Positions 36,880-49,464 are shown, numbered from the stretch's first letter. The stretch: 64,000 bases of DNA from Cymbidium sinense (GCA_021442155.1 CM038221.1:27743906-27807905); one strand, 5' to 3'. Numbers and translations: made by a program. Notes: generated by a model not told the origin, from the sequence alone.

Positions 36880-38900
36880 TTTTGTTAAGTTTGAATTTTT
36901 AGATGAACCTTGTTGGTTTGCAATGGGTTGTACTAAATAAGAGCCACGAAGGCTAAGACCTTATTCAAATTTATCAATCCAAAGGGGTAGTATACTAAAC
37001 ACATAGTAGGACTAGCCAACCAAAGGGATGCCTTTTGGTGTACAACAACTGTATTAGGAAGAAAATGTAGTAGACTTACATCCTCCAAGTAAGGACCAGT
37101 TGTTAGGGTAATTTATTAGCATGAAAATAGATTGAACCCAACCTAGGGCTAACTATTGAGTGAATGACATTGGGGGACTTAGATCATCTCAAAGATAGTC
37201 AAGATTAATTTCATTTTTTTAGGTTTATTTATTTTGATTATGATGGATCCCATAGGTTTATGGTGAACTACACTGAGTAGGAGCCATAGAAGCCTAGACC
37301 TAAACTCAGATTTACCAATTCGAGGAGAATAGTCTACCAACCATAAGGTAGAACTATCCAACCAAAGGGGAGCTGCCTTTTAGTATACAATGTTCAAGTC
37401 TTAAAAAGAAAGCACGGGGACTCACATCTTCTAGAAACAAGAAACCACTCAAGTGATTAGTTGCTTCGGGCAACAAATCGAACCCGACCTAAGGCTGACT
37501 ATTGATTGAATGTCATTGGGAGACTTAGATCAACTCAAAGGTAGCAAGATTGATTTCATTTTTAGATTTTTTTGTTTGTATTTTTGTTAGTTTATGATGG
37601 ATCAAACTGAGAAGGAGTTCATAGAAGCATAGACATATCTCAAATTTACTGAACCAAAGGGAGTAGCTTTCTAGCCGATGGGAGAGCTATCTGACCAAAA
37701 GAGTGCCTTTAAATTTGCAATGATCAATTGAAGGGAAGAAAGCTTGGGGACTCACACCTTCCACTGGAAAAGACCACTGCAGTGATCGATTTCTTTGGGC
37801 AACAAATCAAACCCGAACTAGGGCTGCTTGTCGATTAACGATAATCATGCTAAAAAGAATATGTCATAGTCTTACATCTTTCAAAGTAGAATGATTGCCA
37901 GGGTGACATGCTTGTGGAAAAATAGATTGAACTTGACCTAAGAGTGACTACGGAGTACTAAGAGGATTTATCTCCATCGAGGTGGTCGGCAATTCATAGG
38001 GAGTTCTGCAAAGATAAGATGCCTGCTTGGGAGAAGGGGCCCTTTGGGGGCTTGAATTTCTAATACATAAGCGAATTAAATTTTTTTTATTTGTTTGTTT
38101 AATCGTAGACCTTGTTAGCTTGTGAGGGATCAAATTGAGAAGGAGCTTATATCAGACTATCTGATTCTTGAACTAAGGATATCCATTGAACAAATTTTTT
38201 CCAATAGGGTACTAGGAAAGGGGCTATCAATCCAAAGTAACGGGTAGTGTCTAAATGGGGTCACAAGGACTTGTCATCCAAAGAGTGCCACAGGATGGGG
38301 CCTAAGGGCTTAATCCAACACGGATAAGATGACATGGCTAGTCATATATCTAATAGTATTGTCCAACTCAAGGAGAAAGCAAGACTCATCTACCAAGAGT
38401 GGTGTACTCAGAGTTGTTGTCAACATAAGAACATCAACCAACCTAAGGTGCGTGGTTTGCAATCAGCAGGAAGAAAGCTGGGGACTCACATCCTCCATGG
38501 AGCTATTCTTTGGATAGTTATCTTTGGTTGAGGTGTGACCTGGGGAGACTCTTGAGTGAATGCCATTGACTGTAAAATCAATTCAAAAGTAGTCAAGAGG
38601 AAAAGCCTCTGGGGACTTATCCTAAACCTCAAATATACTCGACTAGTTAGAGCATGATGGCTAGTTCAAGAAGAAAGCACGGGGACTCATCTTCTTAAAC
38701 AAAGTCAACATGAGGTAGCTTCTTGGAGGCGGTGAAAACTACCATACTAACACTCATTGGTTTTGCAATGATCAAGTTAGGAAGAAAGCTGAGGACTCAC
38801 ATCCTCAATAAATGACCATTAGGGTGACATACTTGGAGGTAGCATGTAGACCAAAGCTAATGAGTGAGTGCCACAATAGCTCGAGATAAAAGATTTGTGT
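36880..38900. repeat. ~320-350 bp tandem array in the 3' UTR
   Basis: About five to six units. Recurring blocks: CCTTGTTRGYTTG...GATGGATC, ACTGAGAAGGAG, AAGAAAGC(A/T)..GGGGACTCACA, AATCGAACCCGACCTAGGGCT and ATTGAGTGAATGNCATTGGGGGACTTAGATCA. Unit starts lie near 36,895, 37,214, 37,561, 38,105 and 38,565. Spacing is irregular because of deletions. A piece of the same array is at 57,127-57,640. Confidence 0.85.
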
Positions 38901-39294
38901 TTGTTATTACGCATGTGTTAAAAGGAATATGTTACCTCTGGGGGACTCTTACACTTACCTTAAACACAATATGGGTTTGATGAAACGATGCCACAGATGG
39001 CAACAAGGATTCCCACTAAGAAAGGATTCTGCTTGGGTTCTCTTACACTTATCTTAATTATGTTAATCAAAATAGGTTGCCTCTCTGGTTCTCTTACACC
39101 TATTATAAAAGAATGAGGAGATTGTGTTTGTGTTGTCAAAGAGGGATAGGATGACACTGGGGGACTCTTACACCTACCTAAACACGTCATGCAGATTCAG
39201 ATAAGCAACAACACTTGAAAAGAAGAAGATTTGATGAATGGAATCAAATTTTTTTATTCTTTTTATTAATGATTATTTTCAAACATGATTTATT
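38901..39294. repeat. Short tandem stretch after pol
   Basis: Between the pol stop and the long array, the blocks GGGACTCTTACACYTACCT and GGTTCTCTTACAC recur about five times (near 38,940, 39,035, 39,090, 39,160). It extends the tandem-repeat character of the 3' UTR. The frame at 38,960-39,190 is made of this repeat. Confidence 0.6.
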
Positions 39295-40400
39295 TCATGG
39301 GTAATATTTTTTTAGATAGAGCCCATTAATTGGAAGCATCGGGTGTTCCCCTTTATAATCAATAAGCTGATAAGATCCTCCTTAGTAGGCCTTTTCTATA
39401 ACATAAGGGCCTTGCCAAGTGGGTTCAAACTTCCTCCCATCTTTCGATGGGCAATAATTAATCTCTTTAGGACTAACACAAGTTCTCCTACTCGAAAAGA
39501 CCTAGGGAGGATCAGCTTGTTGTGAGCTTGAATCATTTTATCCTTGTACAACTCAAGGTTTTGGCACGTCCGTAGGTGACTTTTCTCCAAACCTTAAAGC
39601 TCTTCTAACTACAACTTTCCATTCTTCTCTATAGTGATCTTGTTACCCAATGCTATCCTTAGTGATGGGAGTTGAACTTCTAAGGGAAGAATGACTTCAG
39701 ACCTATACACTAAGGAAAATGGGGTAGATTGAGTTGGAGTTTAATATGAGGTGTGGTAGGCCCACAAAGCTTCAACCAACAGCTCATTCCACTATCATTT
39801 GTTGTCATCAAGAGTTTAATATCTGAATGAGAGTTTTGTTGAATGCTTATGCTAAGCCATTTGCTCTGGGTAGTAGATGGTGGAGTTTTTCCAATCTATA
39901 CATGTCTTTTGGCGAAGTTGTTGATCTTCATGCATTTGAAAGCAGTATAATTATTGGATATAATTCATCAAGGCATCCTGAACATATATACGATATGGTT
40001 CCTTAAAAATTGAAGTACATGGTGAGCTATGACCTCTCTGAGTGGGATGGCTTCTGCCCACTTGTAAAAGTAACGATAGCTGTTAAGATGAACCGATGCC
40101 CCTTCAAAGAAGGAGGATCGATTGGACCTACAATGTCAGTTCCCCAACACTCAAATGGCCATGAAGCCAATGTAGGGTGTAGAATGTTGGGTGGTTGGTG
40201 GAGGACCAGACCTTGCACTTGACACTAATGGCATCTCCTAGCTACATCCATGCAATCTGTGATCATAGAAGGCTAGTAGTATCCAAGTCTTTTGATCTTC
40301 ATCTTCATCTTTGGACCGGATTGATGAGCTCCATATAGACCTGAATGCACCTCGGTTATAATGCCATGGGCTTCATGTTTTTATCTAAATAAGTAACATT
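39295..40400 (-). pseudogene. Integrase domain of the Tat element
   Basis: Read leftwards. First, zinc-finger remains near 40,320-40,220: GYY-like, then CMDVARRCH and a following CQ, the CC half of HHCC. Next comes the catalytic core at 40,200-40,030 (WPFECWGTDIVGPIDPPS, with the first Asp of the DDE triad in WGTDIVG). The C-terminal part at 39,590-39,400 has MIQAHNKLILPRSFRVGELVL. The terminal HPMLPINGLYLKKYYP-stop lies at 39,345-39,295. A stop and frame changes after FTSGQK separate the core from the end, so the enzyme is inactive. No chromodomain is seen, as expected for Tat. Confidence 0.88.
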
Positions 40401-40639
40401 TGGTCAAAGGATCGATGGTATAGGGTGCCATCAACAAGAGCATAGGAGAGAGCTCTCTGCTCACCTGATGGGCTTGTGATTTCTCTTGAGGTAGTTTATC
40501 GGTGTTCAAGTAATCTATGAATGGTTGCCTCCAATCCTCCTTGTCCATTTTGGCAATGACAACCTCCCTTCAAGAAAGTCTCGATGAGTTTTGAATCAAT
40601 AAGGGATATGACTTATCTATTTTGGACCCTTATTGAAAT

Positions 40640-41160
40640 GGACTCATCTTCCGGACATGCAACTCTCTTTGGCCATCTCTTCGTTCTCTGGAAACCTTGT
40701 AGATGGTGACTTGAGAATCGGTCAACGACTTCATGGTATACTTGTAGTAATGATGAAGCTTGGGTTTGAGAACTGGTAGGACCCGATGTCGGTTGATGAA
40801 GCGAGAATCCCCAAAGATGTTGATGCTCTTGACACGATAGTGATGGCTAACTCCAAACTTGGAATAAAGCCTCATACTCAACTTTGTATTTGGTGTATGG
40901 GTTGGAAAGATAGTATGAGAATCTCATCACATTGTGGTTTGGAGTTAGAAGAATTATTTTTACCCTTTTCAGGGAAGATAGATGGTGCTTCACCTTTAAA
41001 AGAAGCAACACCATCAAAATACTCCCATTCGGTGATTCTTGCCTCCCTAAGTTCATGATTTGTTCATCGGAGATCATCACTAAGCAATAGAAGTGGGTGC
41101 TACTAAGAAATCGCAGTGCTTGTCCTTTTACCCGCGAGAGGGAATGTGATATCAAACTGA
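40640..41160 (-). pseudogene. Second (archaeal-type) RNase H domain
   Basis: Between RNase H and integrase there is a second RNase H-like stretch. The motifs are ITPNHNVMRFSYYLSNP-like, then VEYEALFQVWS at about 40,860, then after a frame change GVSHHYRVKSINIFGDSR and VLKPKLHHYYKYTMKSL at about 40,840-40,720. The E of VEYEAL and the D of FGDSR are two of the expected catalytic acids. This extra domain is characteristic of Tat-clade elements and is the main reason for the clade call. Confidence 0.82.
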
Positions 41161-41213
41161 GAGAATCATGGACCAATGAGCAAATGTCCAAAAGCATTAT
41201 GTCATGAGAGATA

Positions 41214-41609
41214 CTACAGTGGATTAGTTCTTGAGATCAAGTTCACCTTATGAGAAAGCATATAGTGTTGTAGCTTCTGAGATGCAAAGATCAAAGCTAG
41301 GCAATGTTTCTCAATAGGTGGATACTTTACTTCAGCAGGGATCAGATGATGACTGAGGTAGTAGAGTGCATTTTCCTTCCCATCATCGTTGGCTTGGGAA
41401 AATAGAGCCCCGAGAGAGTTGTCCAATGCAACAGTGTAAAGGTTGAGTGGCATTTCCAAGATAGGGGCTGCTAGAATTGGCGGCTTCACCAAGTACTCTT
41501 TGATGTCTTTGAAAGTATGCTGACACTTGTCATCCCACTTGAACTTGGCATCCTTTTTGATAATGCTAATAATGGCTTGCATCTCTTTGATAGGTTTGAG
41601 ATAAAGCAT
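41214..41609 (-). pseudogene. RNase H domain (first) of the Tat element
   Basis: Longest clean piece of pol, 131 codons. FKWDDKCQHTFKDIKEYL is the RT/RNase H junction; PPILAAP, YTVALDNSLGALFSQ (first catalytic Asp expected at TVALD), YYLSHHLIPAE, and EKHCLALIFASQKLQHYM follow. The end after SHKVNLISRTNPL runs into a stop. Confidence 0.88.
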
Positions 41610-42612
41610 CTTAGATATGCCAACCGTCCTTGAAGGGATCTGAGTTGAGTTAAACTCTTAGGAGGTGATATTTCTAAGATAGCTTTGATCTTTTCAAGAT
41701 CTATTTTTATTCCCGTGTCAAATAACCCGACTACTCAATGCACACTTGAGATTCATTTTGGTTATATTGTCTTAGTTCAAAACTACTCTCAAGTCAGAGA
41801 TGGTCTTCCTTTTTAAACTTTTGACTACTAGATCATCAATGTATACTCAACGATGATGGATGAGTTGTTGAAGATCGAGTCATGGCGTTGGTATGTAGCA
41901 CCGGCATTTTAAGGAAAGGCATGACCCTATAACGAAGATTACGTCGGGGTTCATAAAATAGTGTTTCTTTTATCTTGAGACATCTTGATTTGGTTATAGC
42001 GGATGACCCATCCATGAAAAGAAACTGCATGAGATGAGGCAATGTCCACTCTATAGGAAGAAACTCATCCTTAGGACATGTCTTGTTTAAGTCTCTAAAA
42101 TTGATGCAAATGTGAATTTAGCCATTTTTCTTCTTAATTGGGATGACACTAGCTAACCCAGTAGGATATTTTTCTTCCCTGATGAAACCAACATCGATCG
42201 TTTCTTGACTTGAAATGACTGTTGTTGTTCAATTGCATCTAGGAGCTTGCTTAATAAGGGTAATGTAAGGATCTATTGCTAGCTTGTGGACTACAATGTT
42301 AGGAGATAATCTAGGCATTTCTTCATAACTCCATGCAAAGTAGTATTTAAACTCAGTCAATAGCCTAACTAAGTCATTAGTTTCTTCTTCGTACAATAAC
42401 GAATGGATGTATGTCGGGCGAGGATTTTCTTCTGTCCTGAGGTTGATTTCTTTAAGCTTGTCGATTGTTGAATGAATCTCCTCTTCAAATTTTGGTGGTG
42501 CCTCTTTGACTTGGAGATCATCTGGATCATCTAAAGTTTCTAAACACACATTCTCATAAGAGTTGGGGATGTGTGAGAAGAAACTATCAGACTCCAAATG
42601 GTTGGTAAGCAA
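41610..42612 (-). pseudogene. Reverse transcriptase of the Tat element
   Basis: The N-terminal linker and start lie at 42,612-42,229 (FAWSYEEMPRLSPNIVVHKL, then DPYITLIKQAPR). The palm follows with YNQIKM at about 41,985 and YRVMPF at about 41,925. The catalytic VYIDDLVV is on the minus strand at 41,831-41,849, with YIDD at 41,843-41,832. Frames shift at least three times between these motifs (for example inside the segment 41,836-42,042). The catalytic YIDD itself is intact. Confidence 0.88.
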
Positions 42613-43379
42613 TAATCTTCATCATCGATGGGACCCACCATCGAATCTAGTCTTGATTGTGTACCTCCTTTATGTTGTTCCATAGCTTTTGAAGTATTCT
42701 ATTACTTGGACCATGTGTGAAGAACTAAACCTTTATGTATAAGATTTTGAACACAAGGTGAGTAAAAGTCAAAAGATAATTCCATTAATTCTTTAAAAGT
42801 ATCTTTTTCAAGCTATACATCAACTTCAGGGCTTGAGGAGGATGATCCTAGAAAGAACTTCTTCTGTTTGATGTCATTGGAAGACTTAAGGACTTCCTTA
42901 ACTACTAAATCTTCAACTTTATGATATGTAACTGAGGTAAACTAAGGTTCCCAATAGCGCCCATAAACCATATTGAATACTTTGCTTTGCTTGGAGGCAC
43001 GGTCTTCATCTTTGTTTGGATCAAAAGTAAACTCTAATGGAAAGGGGTTGGCGGTATACTAATCACATTAGACTCATCCCTCGAGCTGATTCCAAATGTG
43101 AATAGTAGGGTACTCTATGAACTGGAACACACCTCTTTGGCCAACTAGGGGTCTCCACCTCTGAATTGCCTATTTCCTTCTACCTCTACTTGGTGGAGGT
43201 TGAGCCATCTACCCACATGTCCATATGATGGAATGAACTATGGGTGGAATGTGATATCGATCTATTTCTTCAATTCCCTTTCTTGTTCACTTGGACTTTT
43301 CTTTTCTTTTCATTTTCTTTTATCTTTTCTTTTGCTTCATTTTCTTTTCTTTTGGTTTTGCATTTGAATTTTGTCCAAG

Positions 43380-43795
43380 TTCATGAAAGGGTGTTTTGAG
43401 GAAGATAGGTCACATCCTCATAAATCTCAACCTCTCTAACTGAAAATGGCTTTTCATCTCCATTGACACGGTATTCAATTCCATCTTTTTTTAAACTTGA
43501 TGCACTGATGAAGGGAGGATGGAATGATCTTGTTCTGATGTATCCAAGGCCTACCAAGCAAAGCAGTGAATGAAGTATTCAAATCAATGATGTAGAACTT
43601 GGCTTGATCTTCCAGTCCTATCTCCAAAACACTATAGAACCTAAAGCCTCACCTTGATCATTGAATCCTCTCAACATCATCTATCTCCTTGGAGTGTAGA
43701 TGATGTCAATCTTCAAATAGGCAAGGGTCTTTAGACTCATAATGTTCGATGCACAATCCATGAGAACCAGAGTCAAACCATTCCATGTCAGTGAT
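43380..43795 (-). pseudogene. Aspartic protease region of the Tat element
   Basis: On the minus strand: LVLMDCASNIMSL, LRGFND, then ALLGRPWIHQNKIIPSSLHQ and IKFKKDGIEY. GRPWIH and IPSSLHQ are standard for plant gypsy proteases of this group. The active site expected as D-x-G-S reads D-C-A-S here, so the conserved glycine is lost. A stop falls between the two halves. Confidence 0.8.
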
Positions 43796-44199
43796 GTATG
43801 GGGACGTTGTGCTCCAAGTCCCCAGAAGAAGGTCTTCATCTGAAGGTGATCCCTTGGGCTTCTTTTGCATAATGTGCTTCCTCACCTATAGTGAGCTAAG
43901 CATATTTAGATCAAGGAGGGTGATTAGTGATTCCCTCATCTCTTTGGATAAGACAAGGGCATCATATATGCTTAGCTTAGACTTTCTTAGATGAGAAAGG
44001 ATGTTATAGTCCACCTTTGTCTTCCACAAGCATATCCAAGGGTGGAGCATCTTGTGGAAGGGCTTCTCGATCTTGTACCAATGATTGTTTCCTCATCTTG
44101 AGGTGCTACCTAGGAGGTAGAACCTTACTGAGGTTGACTTTGGTAATCTCTTGAGGCAAGGTGGTGGAAGCTACATGCACTTAGGCTCACCTACGCTTC

Positions 44200-47100
44200 T
44201 ATGGGACTCTCAAATTGGATGATTCCTATCTCAAGAGGTGAACCCATAGTGAGTTGGAAAGTCCAACTCTGAATCATAAAGAGGAAGATCAAAATTGTTA
44301 TAGTTAATTAGACTTGAAGAGTTATCGTTAATAATAAAAGAAGATAACTCATCAGAAGAAACATGGATGTAATTCAAACTAGCTTTATTCTTCAATTTTT
44401 TGGAATTTTCTTGGGGGTACAAAGTAGAAGTCAAGTAGTGAGTGGAGTAAGATTTGATGCCCTTATCCATACAAGAGTTCTACTAGTAGAAGAAATATAA
44501 GAGCTAGCTGAAATGGAAGAAGTCACCGTGTGGAAACTGCAACTGAAGGATGGAGGCTGGGACATGTGATGCTAAAGGGCTATCTTCACACATTATATTC
44601 TTTCTTGAGCTCCCACTTTCTAGAGTTAGCGGCTTGCAAACCTTCCTTGGTGTTGGAGGTTTGAGTGACTCAAACAGGAAAGCTTCTTGATCTTTTGAAT
44701 TATTTTCTTAGAGGTTTTAGACAAAGAAATGTCCCAACCTTCTTTGGTTTTGGTAGGATCACATGTATCCCAAGGATTACCCTAATGCGGAAGGTTGTTC
44801 CATAAGGTATTCCTTTGGGATAACTATAACCATCTTGAAATTGTGTTCAAGCAGTCCTTAATGTGAAGTAATCCTCCAAAATGTGGCTTAGCATATGGTG
44901 GTAAGGCAAAAAGTTTGGATCTTGACTTTTGCCTACTTCCTCCGGTCTCTTGGCTCGGGTAGCTAAAAAATCAGGTTTCTTTAACAGATTCTTAAATATT
45001 TTCTTGATTACCTCCATCTTGAAAGAATAAGGTTTATTTAACTTATGTAAAAGAGTAGGTGGAGCATAGCTACACGGCGGTGTATGCACTCTGCTGGTGG
45101 TATGGCGGTGGTGGCTGGAGCCATGGAGATTAGGTGGAGGCCGATATGGTTTCTGATGGTGGCAAGGAGGTGGAGGCTAGGTCATGGTCTCTGTGATCTC
45201 TAGTGCTACTTCCCTGTCATCACTCTCTTGCTCATGTTTCTTTCATAAACCTTTTTGGGATTTGCACTGATCTTGAAAAGGCAATTATTTGGTCTCTTGT
45301 AGACTAGCTTCTCAAATATCTTGATAGTGAAGCCCTTAAGCATGAAGAAGGTGACGCCATGGATATTCTTCAAGAGAATCTCAATGGCATGTATTCAAAT
45401 ATTTCATCACTTCATACTGGTTATGCCATCGAGAATATAATCAACAAGTGACTCAGTCTTTGTGTGCTACAATGAGATCACAATAACCCTTTCGCTCCAC
45501 AAATCTCTTGATGAAGAGTTGCTCTAACTTAGAAATATCTTTCTCTTGGGCAGTTCAAGATACCAATCAAAAGCAATACCCTCTTGACAAAAGTCAAAAG
45601 AGTAAAGCATTGCCACCACCTTATTGCAATAAGGCCTTGAAGTGCTATATGCTCAGGTTTCCCCATCAAAGCTTTTGAAGGAAGGACAAACCCTTGGGAT
45701 ATTGGATAACATCAAATTCCTTTAGGTAGGGTCTACCCTTTGGAAACCGATGATCCTCCCAGGCTTGAGCCAAAGCTTCCTTCTTGCTCAACCATGGATT
45801 TTAAATCTTTTCATGTATGGAGGTACTTTCCACTACCTTTCCTACTATGATAGCTACCTTGCTCAATGGAGGTAGAGTCTTGGTTGGGTCCAAGACATGC
45901 ACTAACTGTAACTAACATTATTTATAAGGATGAACTGGAGGGCTTATTTTAAGCACGACACTTCGCTAAAGTCCTATACTGGTGCCATTCTATTAATTTG
46001 CTCATCCTTCTACCTTAACTAAAGTCTGAGGTGTTGGGCTGATTTTGTTGTATCCTCTTGATCAACCTCATCACATTCCATGACCTATTATTCCCTAAGA
46101 AGAGATCCTCTATCAACCATGCATACTCTAACTGAATCCCTCATGAAGTCATCTTCATTGGGATTAAAGCTGACTCTCTTCATCAAACCAGGCATACCCC
46201 AAGATCCTTCTTCTCCATAAAATAGTGTGCAACTATCTCATCTACAGAATGATCTAACTTAGCAGGTACAAATAGTTTAGGCTGATCGGTGTGATCGCTA
46301 TCATGCACTGAGAGGCACCCTCATGGGAGTCAATCTATCTGTACTCACTAGATGAATATTCACTACTAATAGAGGGGTAACAATCCTAGGATGTTCCTAC
46401 CACCTGTTGAACTGGTCATCTAGAATATCTATAAATTCACCATCTCCACATGGTTGTATGGGTGGAGTTGAAGGAATGACCATGATGCTTGGGGTCCACT
46501 CCTTCATAGGTAGAAGGTTGAGAGGAGAGCTCGACCTATAATGGGTGGTGTAGGAGTAGGATCCCTTGGCATAGCGGATCACCGGGGTACATTTTCCCTG
46601 ATGTAGCCTTCATGGCCTTAGATGGAATGGGAGATGTCGCCTGCTGGCGATGGGAGCGAGGGGTGAGTGGGGTGGAGACACCACCGACTCTCTTGCACAG
46701 GGCTCTCCATGGTGGGGTCCCTGAGAAAGATACTTTATTATGGGGCCGGGTAGCGAGCTAAAATCAATCAGCGAGCGACGACGGCTTGAACCTCCATCAC
46801 TCTGCTAGTAACATGTGTATGGGCCTCACGGGCTCTCCGATGAATCACTCCCTATGGGGGATAATAGATCATCAAACCATGTTCAGACTTGCGTATGCTC
46901 CCTCCCTAGCGTAGAGATCGAGAGGCCGATGACCTCATACTCCTAGAAACTGCTGGATGTAAGTGCACCACTAGAGGTGGTGATGAACGGACATCCTCTA
47001 TGTCATCAGAGAGATGAAATTGGTTTCTTAACCAGTGGTGAAGTGATGATGGGAGACTCATCAATGGCTTATCTAGCCGCCTCTAGCTCCCTAGCTATAT

Positions 47101-47370
47101 GAGTGTGGAACCATTTGATCATACGATTCTTGTTCTATCGGTGCATGGGATGGGAGGAGTCTGAGCTAGACCCATACTCAAATGTGGGGAGGCAAGCCAC
47201 TGGGGAGCCTTACCCTTGGAGGGTACAGATGGTAGGTGCTAGCACTTCCGGGGCAACATGGAACTTAGGATGACTGGCTGGTAGCTACTTATAATCAAGT
47301 CAATGCGCCATAGCTTTCCTCTTTGAGGAGACATCATCGGAAGGTAAGTCTATCGATGATGACCGCCCCG
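44200..47370 (-). pseudogene. gag region of the Tat element
   Basis: Capsid-like motifs at about 45,810-45,480 on the minus strand: KKEALAQAWEDHRFPKGRPY, EFDVIQYPKG, SFDFCQEGIAFDW, then KISKLEQLFIKRFVERKGY. The F-x-W and LEQLFIKRF pieces match the retrotransposon gag fold. Several stops and frame changes interrupt it. Flanking pieces at 44,231-44,470, 44,847-45,089 and 46,397-46,582 are open but carry no motif I can name. Confidence 0.75.
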
Positions 47371-47703
47371 TCACCTTCTTCTCTTGGTGAGGGAATGCCC
47401 ACAAGTGATCTTGGCCCTCAAATCCAGAAAGTGAATCAAGTGGGTATGGTCTAGATGGGGAAGTCGACTAAAAAGATCCATACCATGGGGAAGGTGAAGA
47501 AAAACCGAGAACTCATCATTGACGTAAAACTGAACTGCTTTCATATAAAAGAATGCAATGAGAAATGAACTTGTATCAATTTTCTCCATAGATTTTGAAT
47601 TTTGAATTTGAAAATTTGAACCCATCCAACAACTTGGAAGTGTTAAGTGGGGTTCAAATGATTTAAGAAGATTGATTGAAAGAGAATTTGAATATGAATC
47701 CAA
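47371..47703 (-). CDS. Open 5' piece of the gag region, function unknown
   Basis: 110 codons, the most upstream frame of the internal region. It begins inside the leader hairpin array, so its first ~30 residues are translated from two hairpins. The later part (FYMKAVQFYVNDEF, LHLPHGMDLFSRLPHLDH) has no motif I recognise. It could be the start of gag or the extra upstream ORF known in some Tat elements. Low confidence that it is expressed. Confidence 0.35.
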   Translation of the reverse strand: MDSYSNSLSINLLKSFEPHLTLPSCWMGSNFQIQNSKSMEKIDTSSFLIAFFYMKAVQFYVNDEFSVFLHLPHGMDLFSRLPHLDHTHLIHFLDLRAKITCGHSLTKRRR

Positions 47704-49464
47704 ACTTCAACAAATTTAGGTATGTTGAAATATGGATTCAAAATTTGATTGATGCTTCCATAGGTTCATTGTGTTTTTGAATTTGAATTTTTGATTTTAA
47801 GGACCCTTTTCTTTAACAAATTTAAGTATGTTAAAGTAAGGGTCAACAAGATTTTGTTTTTGTTTGATTATTTTGGAGTTTCACTTACTTAACAAATTTA
47901 GGTATGCTAAGTGAAGTAAAAGTGATTGTTTCTTTTTGTAAATTTATTTTGATTTTGAAAAACTTGGAATTCTCAATTAGCAAATTTAAGTATGCTAAGT
48001 GAAGAATCAAGTATTTTGTTTGATTTTTGAAAATAGGATTCTTAGCAAATTTAGGTATGCTAAGAAAATCCTAAGTGTTTCATTTTGATTTTTGAGTGAT
48101 TGAAAGTGGAGGTTCTTTAGCAATTTGATTATACTAAAGATGAAAAATAATGTTTATGAAATGGAAATTTCATAGCAAATTTGAGTATGCTAAATGAATT
48201 TTCAAATGGTGTGATTAAAATTTTGATTTCATTTTTGGTTTTGAAAATGGAAACTTCTCCTTAGCAAATTTGGTATGCTAAGGGAGAAGTTCCAAAATGT
48301 GTTTGAAAATTTTGGTTTTGACTTTGGAAACTCCACTTAGTAAATTTGGGTATGCTAAATGAAGTTCCAAAATATGTTTTGAAAAATGTTTGATTTTGGA
48401 TTTGGAAACTTTACTTAGCAATTTTGAGTATGCTAAATGAAGTTCCAAATATTTTTTTTGAAAATTTTTTGATTTTGAATTTGGAAACTTTATTTAACAA
48501 ATTTGGGTATTTAAATGAAGTTTCGAATGTATTTGAAATTTTTTGAAATATGATTGTTGATTTTGAATTTTGGATTTGGAAACTTCACTTAGCAAATTTG
48601 ATTATGCTAAATGAAGTTCCAAATATTTTGAAATTTTGATTATGATTTTGATTTTGATTTGGAGAAACTTCACTTACAAATTTGGGTATGTTAAATGAAG
48701 TTCCAAATGTGTGTTTAAATTTTTTTTGAAATATGATTGTTGATTTTGAATTTTGAATTTGGAAACTTCACTTAGCAAATTTGATTATGCTAAATGAAGT
48801 TCCAAATATGTGTTTGAATTTTTTTTGAAATATATTTTTTGAAGTTTTAATTTTTTGAAGTTTTAATTTTTTGAATGGAGATCAATCTTATTTTTGAAAT
48901 ATGAAATTTTTGTGTGTGATTGTTGCTTTTTTTGAAAGAGAATTCCAACTTAAAACATATGAGATATGTTTTGGTGGGATTTCCTAAATGATATTTTATT
49001 TTTAGTTGGAATGAAATCTTCATTTAATAAATTTGAGTATATTAAATGAAGGTGTTCATGTATCCTTTTTGAAAATTTTAATTTTTTTTTATAGATAAAC
49101 TCTCCATTCAATAAGTGTGAGTGTATTGAAATAGAAAGATTCATGTGTGTTTTTTAAAACTTTATGATTATGATTGTGTTTTTTTTTGGAAAGGATGATT
49201 ATTTTATTTTGAAAATGAAATCTTCATCAAAGTGAATTGAAAGAAGATATTCATTTGTGCTTTTGGAAAATGTTATTAGTTTATTTTTAAAAATCCCTAC
49301 ATGTAACAATTATGAGAAATGTTAAATGAGGGTGATAGAATTTTGTAAAAAATATTTTATTAAGTGCATTTTTGAAAAGGTGCTTTAGAAAAGCAAAGTT
49401 CTTTATGGAAGATTTATTATTTTAGGATGAACCTTTCTTTATCATGAAAACGATAAAGAGGAAG
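47614..49464. repeat. Tandem array of ~20 covarying hairpins in the element leader
   Basis: Each unit is arm, ~10-nt loop, arm. The inner stem is YTTARCA...TGYTAAR and the loop is AATTTGRGTA or close. Outer stems vary between units but the two arms stay complementary. Examples: TGAATCCAAACTTCAACA (47,695) with TGTTGAAATATGGATTCA (47,723); GACCCTTTTCTTTAACA (47,802) with TGTTAAAGTAAGGGTC (47,829); TAGGATTCTTAGCA (48,034) with TGCTAAGAAAATCCTA (48,058); AACTTCTCCTTAGCA (48,252) with TGCTAAGGGAGAAGTT (48,276); ATGAAATCTTCATTTAATA (49,011) with TATTAAATGAAGGTGTTCAT (49,040). Spacers are T/A-rich (TTTTGAAATTTTGATTTTG). Confidence 0.9.

Noticed and set aside
38960..39190. 76-codon minus-strand frame beyond the pol stop
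   Set aside because: Made of the short tandem repeat in the 3' UTR, with no motif.
47614..49464. CRISPR-like regular repeat array
   Set aside because: Repeats are palindromic with diverging stems, spacers are low-complexity and similar to each other, and the host is a plant. It is a tandem hairpin array.
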